From positions 1-5,684 of the forward strand of contig JAHFTM010000143.1 of the NCBI GenBank assembly GCA_023269335.1: DNA of 5,684 nt. Reading direction: 5' to 3'. The translations under genes and the position numbers were made by a program. Shown here piece after piece: positions 1 to 5,684 of this stretch. The notes under the pieces were generated by a model that worked only from the letters and a program-made list of their open reading frames with translations, searched no databases and was not told the origin of the DNA. Numbering within the stretch: position 1 is the stretch's first letter; each line of letters starts with the position of its first letter. Source of the stretch: Chlamydiia bacterium (GTDB lineage Bacteria; Chlamydiota; Chlamydiia; Chlamydiales; FEN-1388).

Positions 1-186
1 AAACATCTTGTGCCGCAATATCGAGTACTCGAAGAACTTGGCCCCGACCATGAAAAGCACTTTAAGATAGGGGTTTTTCTTGAAGATGCTCTGATTGGCT
101 TAGGCGAAGGAGCCTCTAAAAAAGAGGCTGAACAAAATGCCGCAAGTGTAGCTTTAATGCGTTTGCAAAACCAAGAGACTTTATGA
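1..186 (+). CDS. rnc: Ribonuclease III, C-terminal fragment (dsRNA-binding domain)
   Basis: This is the 3' end of a gene open from the left window edge; 61 codons and a TGA stop are visible. They make up nearly all of a double-stranded RNA-binding domain: P5 and Y7, the G14-P15-D16-H17 turn, F21, then G33-G35-G37 and the hallmark SKKEAEQNAA at visible residues 39-48, followed by a short helix (ALMRLQN). This domain at the C-terminus of a bacterial protein next to radA is typical of RNase III, which cuts double-stranded rRNA precursors and other duplex RNAs in the cytoplasm. The catalytic endonuclease domain lies outside the window, so the identity rests on the dsRBD and on the neighbours. The stop overlaps the radA start by 4 nt (ATGA), which suggests one transcript and coupled translation. 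Confidence 0.9.
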   Translation, partial: KHLVPQYRVLEELGPDHEKHFKIGVFLEDALIGLGEGASKKEAEQNAASVALMRLQNQETL

Positions 187-1550
187 AAGTAAAAAGTGTT
201 TGGTACTGTTCTTCTTGTGGTAATAAACAGAGCCGCTGGTCCGGGCAGTGCACTGCTTGCACAAACTGGAACACGATGCTTGAAGAACTTGAATCTTCTT
301 CTTCTCTCAAGCCACTTCGCGAAGCTCCTATAAAGCGCGAAAACTCAAAGCCTGTAAGACTTACTGAAGTAAGCACACTGCCAATCGAACGGCTGCTTTG
401 TAGTTTAGGTGAATTTAACCGGCTCCTTGGTGGAGGCATAGTCCCTGGGTCTTTAACATTAATTGGCGGCGACCCTGGCATCGGCAAATCTACGCTTTCA
501 CTACAGGTTGCTAGCTCACTTGCCGCTTTAGGTCTTACAGTTCTTTATGTATCGGGTGAAGAGTCGTTGGAACAAACCTCCATGCGCGCTAAAAGGCTGA
601 ATATTCAAAGTGAAAACCTATTTTTATTTAACGAGATTGAGGTTTCGGAGATTATCCGCCAAGTGGAAGTACTCAAGCCACAGGTTTTGTTTATCGACTC
701 TATCCAGATTGTCTATAAGCAAGAGTTAGCCTCTGCTCCAGGTTCAGTATCGCAAGTGCGTGAAGCTGCCAACACCTTCATGCAGCTTGCAAAAACACAT
801 ACCATTGCAACCTTTCTTATCGGCCATGTAACAAAATCTGGAGAGATAGCAGGGCCTCGAGTACTTGAGCACCTTGTGGACACAGTTTTGTATTTTGAAG
901 GAGACAAAGAGCAAAATTACCGCTACCTTCGCGCCATCAAAAACCGCTTTGGCCCCACGGATGAAATAGCTATTTTCCAGATGCTAAAAACAGGCTTGCA
1001 CGAAGTCCCTAACCCCTCTCAAATCTTTTTAGAAGAACGCCGGGGCGGCACAGTAGGCTCGATCGTTATTCCAACTATTGAAGGCACCAGACCAATTTTA
1101 ATTGAAGTGCAATCACTTGTCACCGATACTTTTTTCCCAACCCCCTCAAGGCGTGCTACTGGCGTTGATATTAGCCGTCTGCAGCTTCTACTTGCTGTTT
1201 TAGAAAAACGTGCTAGGCTTCACTTATATAAATGCGATGTATTTGTTTCGGTCACAGGCGGCATACGAGTACAAGAGCCAGCGTGTGATCTTGGCGTCGT
1301 CATGGCTATCTGCTCTTCCTTTACGAACCGTAAGCTAGATGCAAAGACGCTTGTCATTGGCGAAGTAGGACTTGGAGGTGAAGTCAGAGGCGTCAGTCGT
1401 ATCGAGAGCAGAATTAAAGAGGGCATACAAATGGGCTTTACCCGCTGCATCATTCCCAAACGCAACCTCAAAGGGGTACAAGAATTTGCAGGCTCCATTG
1501 AAATTGCTGCGTGCGAATGGGTTGATGAGGCAATCGGTACGCTTACATGA
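183..1550 (+). CDS. radA: DNA repair protein RadA (Sms), RecA-like branch-migration ATPase
   Basis: The 455-residue product is of normal RadA length. RadA is a hexameric ATPase/helicase that extends recombination intermediates by branch migration alongside RecA. In order: an N-terminal C4 zinc finger (C9, C12, C23, C26); Walker A GGDPGIGKST at 95-104; a Walker B strand VLFIDS at 168-173; the RadA-specific KNRFG motif at 253-257; and a C-terminal Lon-protease-like domain from about 290 (GEVGLGGEVR at 393-402). As in other RadA proteins, the Lon-like domain shows no protease Ser signature: the corresponding stretch is EPACDLGVV at 365-373. All key motifs are intact. The ATG at 183 overlaps the rnc stop by 4 nt, and the gene ends in another ATGA overlap with the hemC-like gene, so it is the middle member of a coupled cassette. 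No own promoter is evident. Confidence 0.97.
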   Translation: MKVKSVWYCSSCGNKQSRWSGQCTACTNWNTMLEELESSSSLKPLREAPIKRENSKPVRLTEVSTLPIERLLCSLGEFNRLLGGGIVPGSLTLIGGDPGIGKSTLSLQVASSLAALGLTVLYVSGEESLEQTSMRAKRLNIQSENLFLFNEIEVSEIIRQVEVLKPQVLFIDSIQIVYKQELASAPGSVSQVREAANTFMQLAKTHTIATFLIGHVTKSGEIAGPRVLEHLVDTVLYFEGDKEQNYRYLRAIKNRFGPTDEIAIFQMLKTGLHEVPNPSQIFLEERRGGTVGSIVIPTIEGTRPILIEVQSLVTDTFFPTPSRRATGVDISRLQLLLAVLEKRARLHLYKCDVFVSVTGGIRVQEPACDLGVVMAICSSFTNRKLDAKTLVIGEVGLGGEVRGVSRIESRIKEGIQMGFTRCIIPKRNLKGVQEFAGSIEIAACEWVDEAIGTLT

Positions 1551-2908
1551 TGATCTCTGTAGGGGCAAGGGGTTCAAAGCTTGCTAGAGCACAAGTACAA
1601 GAGGTCTTAGAAGAGCTTCGCTCATTTCATCCTAACGCTATTTTTGTCACAACATTTTTTGAAACAAGTGGCGATAAAGATCAGCTTACATCACTTCGCA
1701 CGCTTGCTAAAACCGATTTTTTTACTAAAGAAATTGATGAAGCCCAGCTGAAAAATCACTTCCGTGTGAGCATCCACTCTGCCAAAGATTTACCTGAGCC
1801 ATTAGCAAAAGGGTTAAAAAGAATTGCTTTGACAAGTGGCAAAGATAGCCGTGATGTGCTTGTCTTAAGAGATACTGACACGCTCTATTCGCTCAAAAAA
1901 AATGCCACAATTGCTTGCTCATCATATCGAAGAGAAGAAGCAATCAAAGCGCTGCGATCTGATTTTATCTGCACTGATATCCGCGGCACTATTGAGAAAA
2001 GGCTTGAAGTTCTTTTTCAAGGGACGGTAGATGGTGTGGTGGTTGCCAAAGCTGCCCTTATCCGTTTGCAGCTGGAAAAACTCAATCACATCATTCTTGA
2101 TTGCAAACCTACTCAATTTCAAGGGCGCCTTGCCGTTATTGCACGCGAAGATGATCATGAAATGGAAAAACTTTTTTCCTGTATTGATAGACCGAAAAAA
2201 AAGAGGCTCTATTTAGGCCTTGAACTGCCAGACAATAATGCGCAAGAAGAGCTGACCTTAGTCCATTGCCCTATCATTGAAACAAAGCTACTGCCTCAAA
2301 AAAAAGAGCATTTTTTACAACTTGAAAAAGCAACTCACCTCATTATGACTAGTAAAATGGCTGTGCGTTATTTTATGAAAATGGTGCAAGAATTTGCAAT
2401 CCACCCACAAGCTTATTTAGAAAAACCATGCTTTTCTGTGGGAAAAGAGACGACGTCCGAGCTCAAAAATTATGGCTTTACAGCCATTCACACTGCGGCC
2501 GTTGAAACCTCAGAAGGAATAGTTCAGCTGATACAATCACACGCGCTTGTTGCTCCAAAGGTAAAAATTTTTTGGCCTCACTCAGCAAAATCAAGAGACA
2601 AAATTTCCAATTTTTTGCACACACAGCAGATACAACTCATCGACTGCATTCTTTATGATACGTTCACAAAAAAGCCTGAGTTTTTGCCAACCATTTCTGA
2701 CTTCGATGAAATTTTTTTCTCAAGCCCTTCTACTTGTGATGCCTACATTGAATTATTTGGGGCACTTCCAAAAAACATCACACTGCTAGCCCAAGGACCT
2801 GTTACCTTAGGGATCATAAGGAAATTAACTTTTACAGCTGTAGAGGAGGAAAACGGTTCAGATCTTGAGGATTTTTGTGAGAGGGGTATTTCATATACCT
2901 CCAAATAA
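1547..2908 (+). CDS. hemC: Fused hydroxymethylbilane synthase (domains 1-2) / uroporphyrinogen-III synthase-like protein
   Basis: The 453-residue product is far longer than usual HemC (about 310). Residues 1-215 match HemC domains 1 and 2: GARGSKLA at 6-13 with R8, IHSAKDLP at 76-83 with the catalytic Asp D81 and K80, SSYRR at 125-129, RGTIEKRL at 146-153, DGVVVAKAALIRL at 162-174 and FQGRLAV at 191-197. HemC joins four porphobilinogens into hydroxymethylbilane. Domain 3, whose Cys normally holds the dipyrromethane cofactor in a GGC-type motif, is not visible. From about 219 the protein instead resembles HemD, which closes the chain to uroporphyrinogen III: LIMTSKMAVRYF 265-276, SVGKETTSEL 297-306, SEGIVQLI 322-329, WPHSAKSRDK 343-352, FFSSPSTCDAYIELFG 390-405, AQGPVT 415-420. 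HemD diverges strongly between species, so that half is inferred from motif order. Two ATGs (1547, 1550) both overlap the radA stop; no good Shine-Dalgarno lies close, so coupling to radA is likely. Confidence 0.88.
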   Translation: MMISVGARGSKLARAQVQEVLEELRSFHPNAIFVTTFFETSGDKDQLTSLRTLAKTDFFTKEIDEAQLKNHFRVSIHSAKDLPEPLAKGLKRIALTSGKDSRDVLVLRDTDTLYSLKKNATIACSSYRREEAIKALRSDFICTDIRGTIEKRLEVLFQGTVDGVVVAKAALIRLQLEKLNHIILDCKPTQFQGRLAVIAREDDHEMEKLFSCIDRPKKKRLYLGLELPDNNAQEELTLVHCPIIETKLLPQKKEHFLQLEKATHLIMTSKMAVRYFMKMVQEFAIHPQAYLEKPCFSVGKETTSELKNYGFTAIHTAAVETSEGIVQLIQSHALVAPKVKIFWPHSAKSRDKISNFLHTQQIQLIDCILYDTFTKKPEFLPTISDFDEIFFSSPSTCDAYIELFGALPKNITLLAQGPVTLGIIRKLTFTAVEEENGSDLEDFCERGISYTSK

Positions 2909-2935
2909 AAATCGTCGAGAGATGAATCGATTTTT
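2907..2935 (+). terminator. Weak hairpin after the hemC-like gene, possible terminator
   Basis: AAAAATCG (2907-2914) and CGATTTTT (2928-2935) are an 8-bp perfect inverted repeat around a 13-nt loop. The downstream arm ends in a run of six T (2931-2936), as in a factor-independent terminator. The stem has only two G-C pairs, a large loop, and uses the T run as part of the stem, so termination would be partial at best. It starts inside the hemC stop codon. Confidence 0.35.
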
Positions 2936-2944
2936 TGTTGGATT

Positions 2945-2950
2945 TAGAAT
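2945..2950 (+). promoter_or_regulatory. Possible -10 element for sodM
   Basis: TAGAAT matches the sigma-70 consensus TATAAT at five of six positions and lies just after the hemC-side hairpin. It would give a leader of about 40 nt before the sodM ATG. No convincing -35 hexamer is found 16-18 nt upstream, so this is a weak candidate. sodM could equally be read through from hemC. Confidence 0.28.
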
Positions 2951-2996
2951 GTTGCAGCATGGCAGACTAGAGCTTTTCTTAAACCCATGAGGTATT

Positions 2997-3608
2997 ATGG
3001 TCGAACAATATAAACTTCCTGCCCTGCCTTATGATTTTGCAGAGCTTGAGCCTGTCATCTCTGCTGAAATCATGAATCTGCACTATACAAAGCATCATCA
3101 AGGCTACGTTAACAATCTGAATAAAGCTTTAGAGCAGTATGCTGAAGCTGAAGCAAAACAAGAGCTCCAGCAAATGGTTGCTCTCTTATCGGCAATCAAA
3201 TTCAATGGTGGTGGCAATATTAACCACAGCATTTTTTGGACAAATTTAATTTCTGAGAAAAAAGGCGGAGGCCTTCTTGAAAATGGCAAGCTTTCGGATG
3301 CCATCAACCAAGAGTTTGGCTCCCTTGATGCCTTCATCGCTGATATGAGTGCAAAAGCTACCGCTATCCAAGGCTCGGGCTGGGGCTGGCTTGGCTACAA
3401 TAAAGCAAGAAAAAGAATTGAGATAGCAACTTGCGACAATCAAGATCCACTCAGTACAAAGGGCCTTGTGCCACTGCTTGGTATTGATGTGTGGGAGCAT
3501 GCCTACTATTTGCAATATAAAAACGTGCGCGCAGACTATGTGAAAGGTATCTGGAAAATCATCAACTGGAAAAACGTGGAACAGCGCTTTTTAGACGCAG
3601 CAAAGTAA
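2997..3608 (+). CDS. sodM: Superoxide dismutase, Mn type, mitochondrial-like
   Basis: The product of 203 residues matches the usual Fe/Mn superoxide dismutase length and converts superoxide to hydrogen peroxide and oxygen. All four metal ligands are visible: H29 (NLHYTKHH), H77 ([11 protein letters not shown], 71-81), D164 and H168 (DVWEHAYY, 164-171). Y37 is the likely gateway Tyr. The second-sphere Gln is at Q149 in DNQDPL, the Mn-type position, with Gly rather than Gln ahead of the second ligand; this favours Mn over Fe, though metal choice is not certain from sequence. There is no signal peptide, so the enzyme is cytoplasmic. Wording such as [18 protein letters not shown] and [15 protein letters not shown] is close to eukaryotic mitochondrial MnSOD as I remember it. 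The ATG is preceded by TGAGGT (2988-2993), a Shine-Dalgarno only 4 nt away. A strong hairpin follows the stop. Confidence 0.96.
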   Translation: MVEQYKLPALPYDFAELEPVISAEIMNLHYTKHHQGYVNNLNKALEQYAEAEAKQELQQMVALLSAIKFNGGGNINHSIFWTNLISEKKGGGLLENGKLSDAINQEFGSLDAFIADMSAKATAIQGSGWGWLGYNKARKRIEIATCDNQDPLSTKGLVPLLGIDVWEHAYYLQYKNVRADYVKGIWKIINWKNVEQRFLDAAK

Positions 3609-3615
3609 ATACAAA

Positions 3616-3647
3616 AAACCCCTTTTCATAATACAGAAAAGGGGTTT
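3616..3647. terminator. Bidirectional terminator between convergent sodM and slc1-like genes
   Basis: AAACCCCTTTTC (3616-3627) and GAAAAGGGGTTT (3636-3647) pair perfectly over 12 bp around an 8-nt loop. Read on the minus strand the hairpin ends in six T followed by G, a textbook factor-independent terminator for the slc1-like gene, whose stop is 20 nt before it. On the plus strand it starts 7 nt after the sodM stop, but the T run is short (TTTAGTGTCTT), so termination there is likely weaker. Confidence 0.9.
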
Positions 3648-3667
3648 AGTGTCTTAGATTTCAAACT

Positions 3668-4177
3668 CTAGATTTTGATAAATCCACCTGGACCAGCATG
3701 GCCACCGCGAGGAACGCCCATCGGCACTGGAGTTGAAGCAGCTTTAGCTCCATCATCACGGCCTTCAGAAACTTCCTGACATGTTTTACGCCATTTTTCT
3801 ACCATCTCAACAAAGATCGGGGCATAGGCTCTAAGAGCAGAAGAGACAGCGTGCTCCATATCAATTGTAGAATGAACAAGAATCAGCTCTTCATTCACTG
3901 CAACACCAACTCCACCACCTGCCATTTGACCACCAAGCAGTGAACCTTCTAGAAGCTTCTCATACAGACGAAAACGTATTTTGTCATCTTTGGGAAGCCC
4001 ATCAAGGAGCGGCGAATAGATGTAGAGCTTGCGTGAATTTGGCTCATATGTAATGTGTAGAGAATATTCATCATCAATTCCCAAAATACACGTATTGTTT
4101 TCGTCGAACTCAAGATCTTCTAATCCAAGCTCTTTACCAAACTCTTTTAGGTTTGCCTTTGCATTTTCCATCGACAT
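3668..4177 (-). CDS. slc1: CesT-family type III secretion chaperone, Slc1 (CT043)-like
   Basis: The 169-residue acidic protein has no signal peptide or membrane segment. It follows the CesT/SycE chaperone pattern: an N-terminal helix (NAKANLKEFGKELGL, 5-19), strands around TCILGID (29-35), YSLHITYE (38-45) and LYIYSPL (51-57), then the LYEKLLEGSLLGGQMAGGGV block (71-90) and a strand ELILVHSTID (97-106), closing with helices to about 137. I recall the LLEGS-LGGQMAGGGVGVA block as near-identical in Chlamydia Slc1 (CT043), a multi-effector chaperone that dimerises and delivers early effectors such as Tarp to the secretion sorting platform. The last ~30 residues are rich in Gly, Pro and Ala, probably a disordered tail. 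GGAGG (minus strand, 4191-4187) lies 9 nt before the ATG at 4177, which favours it over the Met codon two codons later. The gene has its own promoter and terminator. The chaperone class is firm; the exact orthology is inferred. Confidence 0.85.
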   Translation of the reverse strand: MSMENAKANLKEFGKELGLEDLEFDENNTCILGIDDEYSLHITYEPNSRKLYIYSPLLDGLPKDDKIRFRLYEKLLEGSLLGGQMAGGGVGVAVNEELILVHSTIDMEHAVSSALRAYAPIFVEMVEKWRKTCQEVSEGRDDGAKAASTPVPMGVPRGGHAGPGGFIKI

Positions 4178-4186
4178 AGGACTTTT

Positions 4187-4191
4187 CCTCC
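4187..4191 (-). promoter_or_regulatory. Shine-Dalgarno of the slc1-like gene
   Basis: On the minus strand this reads GGAGG, 9 nt upstream of the ATG at 4177. It is the strongest ribosome binding site in the window and it fixes the start at 4177, since the next Met (4171) would be 15 nt away. Confidence 0.8.
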
Positions 4192-4212
4192 AAACTTAAC
4201 TTCTTAATCTTC

Positions 4213-4240
4213 ATTGTACAGAAATTCACGAAAATTTCAA
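4213..4240 (-). promoter_or_regulatory. Sigma-70 (sigma-66)-type promoter of the slc1-like gene
   Basis: On the minus strand, TTGAAA (4240-4235, five of six to TTGACA) is followed after 16 nt by TACAAT (4218-4213, five of six to TATAAT), with TG two bases upstream of the -10. The predicted transcript starts about 4206, leaving a leader of roughly 28 nt that includes the GGAGG site. Strength is inferred from consensus match only. Confidence 0.65.
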
Positions 4241-4340
4241 ATATTTTCTTCATAAATTTAATTTCTTGCCCATCATTGTGTGAGATATGACTAGTTATTC
4301 GCAAATAAATTTCTCATAAAGACTGATGACTGCCAGAATA

Positions 4341-4356
4341 GTTCAATTATATGAAC
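4341..4356. repeat. Small inverted repeat upstream of the accD promoter, possible operator
   Basis: GTTCA (4341-4345) and TGAAC (4352-4356) form a 5-bp inverted repeat around ATTATA, ending 2 nt before the accD -35 hexamer. The size and place suit a dimeric regulator site, but an element this short can arise by chance in A+T-rich DNA. Confidence 0.3.
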
Positions 4357-4358
4357 AC

Positions 4359-4387
4359 TTGCGCAAATGCCTTCTCTCTAATATAAT
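4359..4387 (+). promoter_or_regulatory. Sigma-70-type promoter of accD-dut
   Basis: A perfect -10 TATAAT (4382-4387) lies 17 nt after TTGCGC (4359-4364), which keeps only the TTG of the -35 consensus. The start of transcription would be about 4394, giving a leader near 23 nt. The -35 is part of an 8-bp palindrome, TTGCGCAA (4359-4366), so a factor binding it would compete with polymerase; that is inference. Confidence 0.65.
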
Positions 4388-4416
4388 TGGCCAAAACAAC
4401 TTAAATTTTGAGGTAT

Positions 4417-5322
4417 ATGGGCTTATTTTCTAGGAATAAACCCAAAATTAAAGTCACCACTAGCAAAAAAGATGGCTTTAGCGGGTGGTTAAAATGCACG
4501 CATTGCAACGAACTCATTCATGCTAATGAACTTGAGCGTAACTGTAACTGCTGTCCAAAATGTGACTATCACTATCGTTTGTCTGCAGATGAGCGCATCC
4601 GCAGCCTTGCAGATACCGACTCGTTCCAGGAGTTTTTTAAAGATCTTGAATCAGTCGACACTCTTGGCTTTGTTGACACAGAAAATTACCCAAAACGACT
4701 AGAAGCGGCCAAGGAAAAATCAGGCAGGAAAGATGCCATTGTCGTTGGGCTTTGCGCGATCCAAAAAATACCATGTGCTCTGGCAGTAATGGACTTTAAT
4801 TTCATGGGCGGCTCAATGGGCTCTGTTGTTGGAGAAAAGCTGACACGTCTTATTGAATACGCAACAGAAAGCCTGCTCCCACTTATTGTTGTCTCCACGT
4901 CGGGTGGAGCTCGCATGCAGGAGTCAACTCTCTCTTTAATGCAGATGGCAAAAACAAGTGCAGCCCTTGCCAAGTTCGGTGAAAAACAGCTTCCCTATAT
5001 CTCTATTCTGACCAACCCGACTACTGGCGGAGTGACTGCTTCTTTTGCAGCTTTGGGCGACATTATCATTGCCGAGCCTGAAGCGCTCATCTGTTTTGCA
5101 GGTCCTCGTGTCATTGAACAAATCCTAGGAAGACCACTTCCTCCCGGTGCGCAGCAGTCAGAGTTTCTTTTGAAGCACGGCATGATTGACTGCATTGTCA
5201 AGCGCCATCAATTAAAAGAGACCTTGGCAGATATTTTAGCGTATGTCACAGCGAGTAAATTTATAGTGGATAATGAGACAACTGAAGGGCAGAACAAAAA
5301 ATGGACATTAAAGATTTCATAG
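4417..5322 (+). CDS. accD: Acetyl-CoA carboxylase carboxyltransferase subunit beta
   Basis: The 301-residue protein is of normal AccD length. With AccA it forms the carboxyltransferase that moves CO2 from carboxybiotin (on AccB) to acetyl-CoA, making malonyl-CoA for fatty acid synthesis in the cytoplasm. The N-terminal C4 zinc ribbon uses C27, C30, C46 and C49; C43 and C45 are additional cysteines beside it. The crotonase-like core shows [13 protein letters not shown] (129-141), [10 protein letters not shown] (161-170) and the glycine-rich [11 protein letters not shown] (201-211), the expected oxyanion and acyl-CoA-binding segments, then [10 protein letters not shown] (237-246). I chose the ATG at 4417, preceded by GAGG (4410-4413) with a short 3-nt gap. 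An in-frame TTG at 4408 would be part of the ribosome site itself. dut begins inside the 3' end, so the two share a transcript. AccA is not in the window. Confidence 0.96.
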   Translation: MGLFSRNKPKIKVTTSKKDGFSGWLKCTHCNELIHANELERNCNCCPKCDYHYRLSADERIRSLADTDSFQEFFKDLESVDTLGFVDTENYPKRLEAAKEKSGRKDAIVVGLCAIQKIPCALAVMDFNFMGGSMGSVVGEKLTRLIEYATESLLPLIVVSTSGGARMQESTLSLMQMAKTSAALAKFGEKQLPYISILTNPTTGGVTASFAALGDIIIAEPEALICFAGPRVIEQILGRPLPPGAQQSEFLLKHGMIDCIVKRHQLKETLADILAYVTASKFIVDNETTEGQNKKWTLKIS

Positions 5323-5684
5323 AAAAAAAAGCGCTTCGAATCAAGATAAAAGTGAGTGCAGTAGATGACTCACTTATACCGGTGTATGCAACCGAGGGTG
5401 CAGCTGGTGCTGACCTTCACGCAAATATCGCGTCAGATGTTATCATCGCACCCGGCGCCTCAAAGCTTATCTCTACAGGTCTAAAGTTTGAAATTCCCGT
5501 AGGCTATGAAATCCAGATTCGACCACGTTCAGGCCTTGCTTTCAAGCATCAAATTACAGTTCTCAACACCCCTGGTACAATTGACTCAGACTATCGTGGT
5601 GAAGTAGGGATTATTCTCATCAATCATGGAAAAACATCCTTTGTCGTCACTCCTAAAATGAGGGTTGCTCAACTTGTTGTAGCA
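5301..5684 (+). CDS. dut: dUTP diphosphatase, 3' end beyond the window
   Basis: The frame is open to the window edge with 128 residues visible. dUTPase is a homotrimer that hydrolyses dUTP to dUMP and pyrophosphate, keeping uracil out of DNA and feeding thymidylate synthesis. Four of the five family motifs are present: motif 1 AAGADLHA (34-41), motif 2 RPRSGLAFK (74-82), motif 3 [12 protein letters not shown] (92-103, with D95 and Y98 at the active site) and motif 4 RVAQLVVA (121-128). Motif 5, the glycine-rich C-terminal arm, must lie past the edge. The ATG at 5301 sits 22 nt inside accD in another frame, with AGGG (5286-5289) 11 nt upstream, so translation is probably coupled to accD. The N-terminus before the first strand is about 12 residues longer than in many dUTPases ([11 protein letters not shown]); no other ATG offers a shorter start. 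Confidence 0.95.
   Translation, partial: MDIKDFIEKKALRIKIKVSAVDDSLIPVYATEGAAGADLHANIASDVIIAPGASKLISTGLKFEIPVGYEIQIRPRSGLAFKHQITVLNTPGTIDSDYRGEVGIILINHGKTSFVVTPKMRVAQLVVA

Larger units (their letters stand above)
4178..4416. other. Divergent intergenic region, slc1-like / accD
   Basis: This 239-bp A+T-rich spacer separates two divergently read genes. It holds one good promoter near each end and a central stretch (about 4241-4340) in which I see no ORF, RNA gene or strong hairpin. Two short palindromes lie next to the accD promoter (listed separately). Confidence 0.8.

Noticed and set aside
116..487. 123-codon minus-strand frame over the rnc/radA junction
   Set aside because: It lies wholly antisense to two well-supported genes and its product is low-complexity with no recognisable domain.
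1160..1550. RadA C-terminal domain as an active Lon-type protease
   Set aside because: The Lon catalytic Ser context is replaced (EPACDLGVV), as is usual in RadA, where this domain has a structural role.
1372..1587. 71-codon plus-strand frame across the radA-hemC junction
   Set aside because: It is out of frame with both real genes, has no ribosome site, and both genes are fully explained without it.
4346..4351. TATAAT on the minus strand as a second, upstream promoter for the slc1-like gene
   Set aside because: No -35-like hexamer is found at 16-18 nt spacing, and the TTGAAA/TACAAT promoter nearer the gene is much better.
4408..4416. TTG start giving AccD three more residues
   Set aside because: The TTG overlaps the GAGG ribosome site that serves the ATG at 4417, and MGLFSR fits the expected AccD N-terminus.
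5352..5354. GTG as a shorter start for dut, removing the N-terminal extension
   Set aside because: It has no ribosome site, and the ATG at 5301 has an AGGG at acceptable distance; overlap with accD is common in coupled pairs.
1..5684. CRISPR array, tRNA, IS element, phage or defence system
   Set aside because: I found no regularly spaced repeats, cloverleaf, transposase or terminal repeats; the genes are conserved housekeeping genes plus one secretion chaperone.

Overview
The window looks like a chromosomal segment from a bacterium of the phylum Chlamydiae, probably a chlamydia-like (environmental) lineage rather than the genus Chlamydia. The strongest sign is the minus-strand gene at 3668-4177. 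It reads as a CesT-fold type III secretion chaperone of the chlamydial Slc1 (CT043) type. The gene company fits too: rnc-radA-hemC and sodM/accD/dut lie near each other in Chlamydia, as far as I recall. No tRNA, rRNA, IS element, CRISPR array or phage gene is visible.

Layout. Positions 1-2908 (+) form a tight cassette: the 3' end of rnc (RNase III), then radA, then a hemC-like gene, joined by two 4-nt ATGA stop/start overlaps. The hemC-like gene is unusual. Its first ~215 residues are hydroxymethylbilane synthase domains 1 and 2, and the rest looks like uroporphyrinogen-III synthase (HemD). The HemC domain 3 that normally carries the dipyrromethane-binding Cys appears to be absent. A short spacer with a weak hairpin leads to sodM (2997-3608, +), a Mn-type superoxide dismutase that resembles mitochondrial MnSOD. 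A 12-bp perfect hairpin at 3616-3647 separates sodM from the convergent slc1-like gene and can serve both strands. The 239-bp divergent region 4178-4416 carries a sigma-70-like promoter for each side. accD (4417-5322, +), the acetyl-CoA carboxylase beta subunit, overlaps dut (5301 to the window end, +) by 22 nt; dut is cut off by the edge.

How the genes relate. Most are housekeeping: RNA processing, recombination/repair, tetrapyrrole synthesis, oxidative defence, fatty acid initiation and dUTP removal. The secretion chaperone is the one host-interaction gene, and it sits as its own transcription unit facing the other way. I see no clear new multi-gene system. The best lead is the fused, domain-swapped HemC-HemD protein, followed by the eukaryote-like SOD and the position of the chaperone gene.
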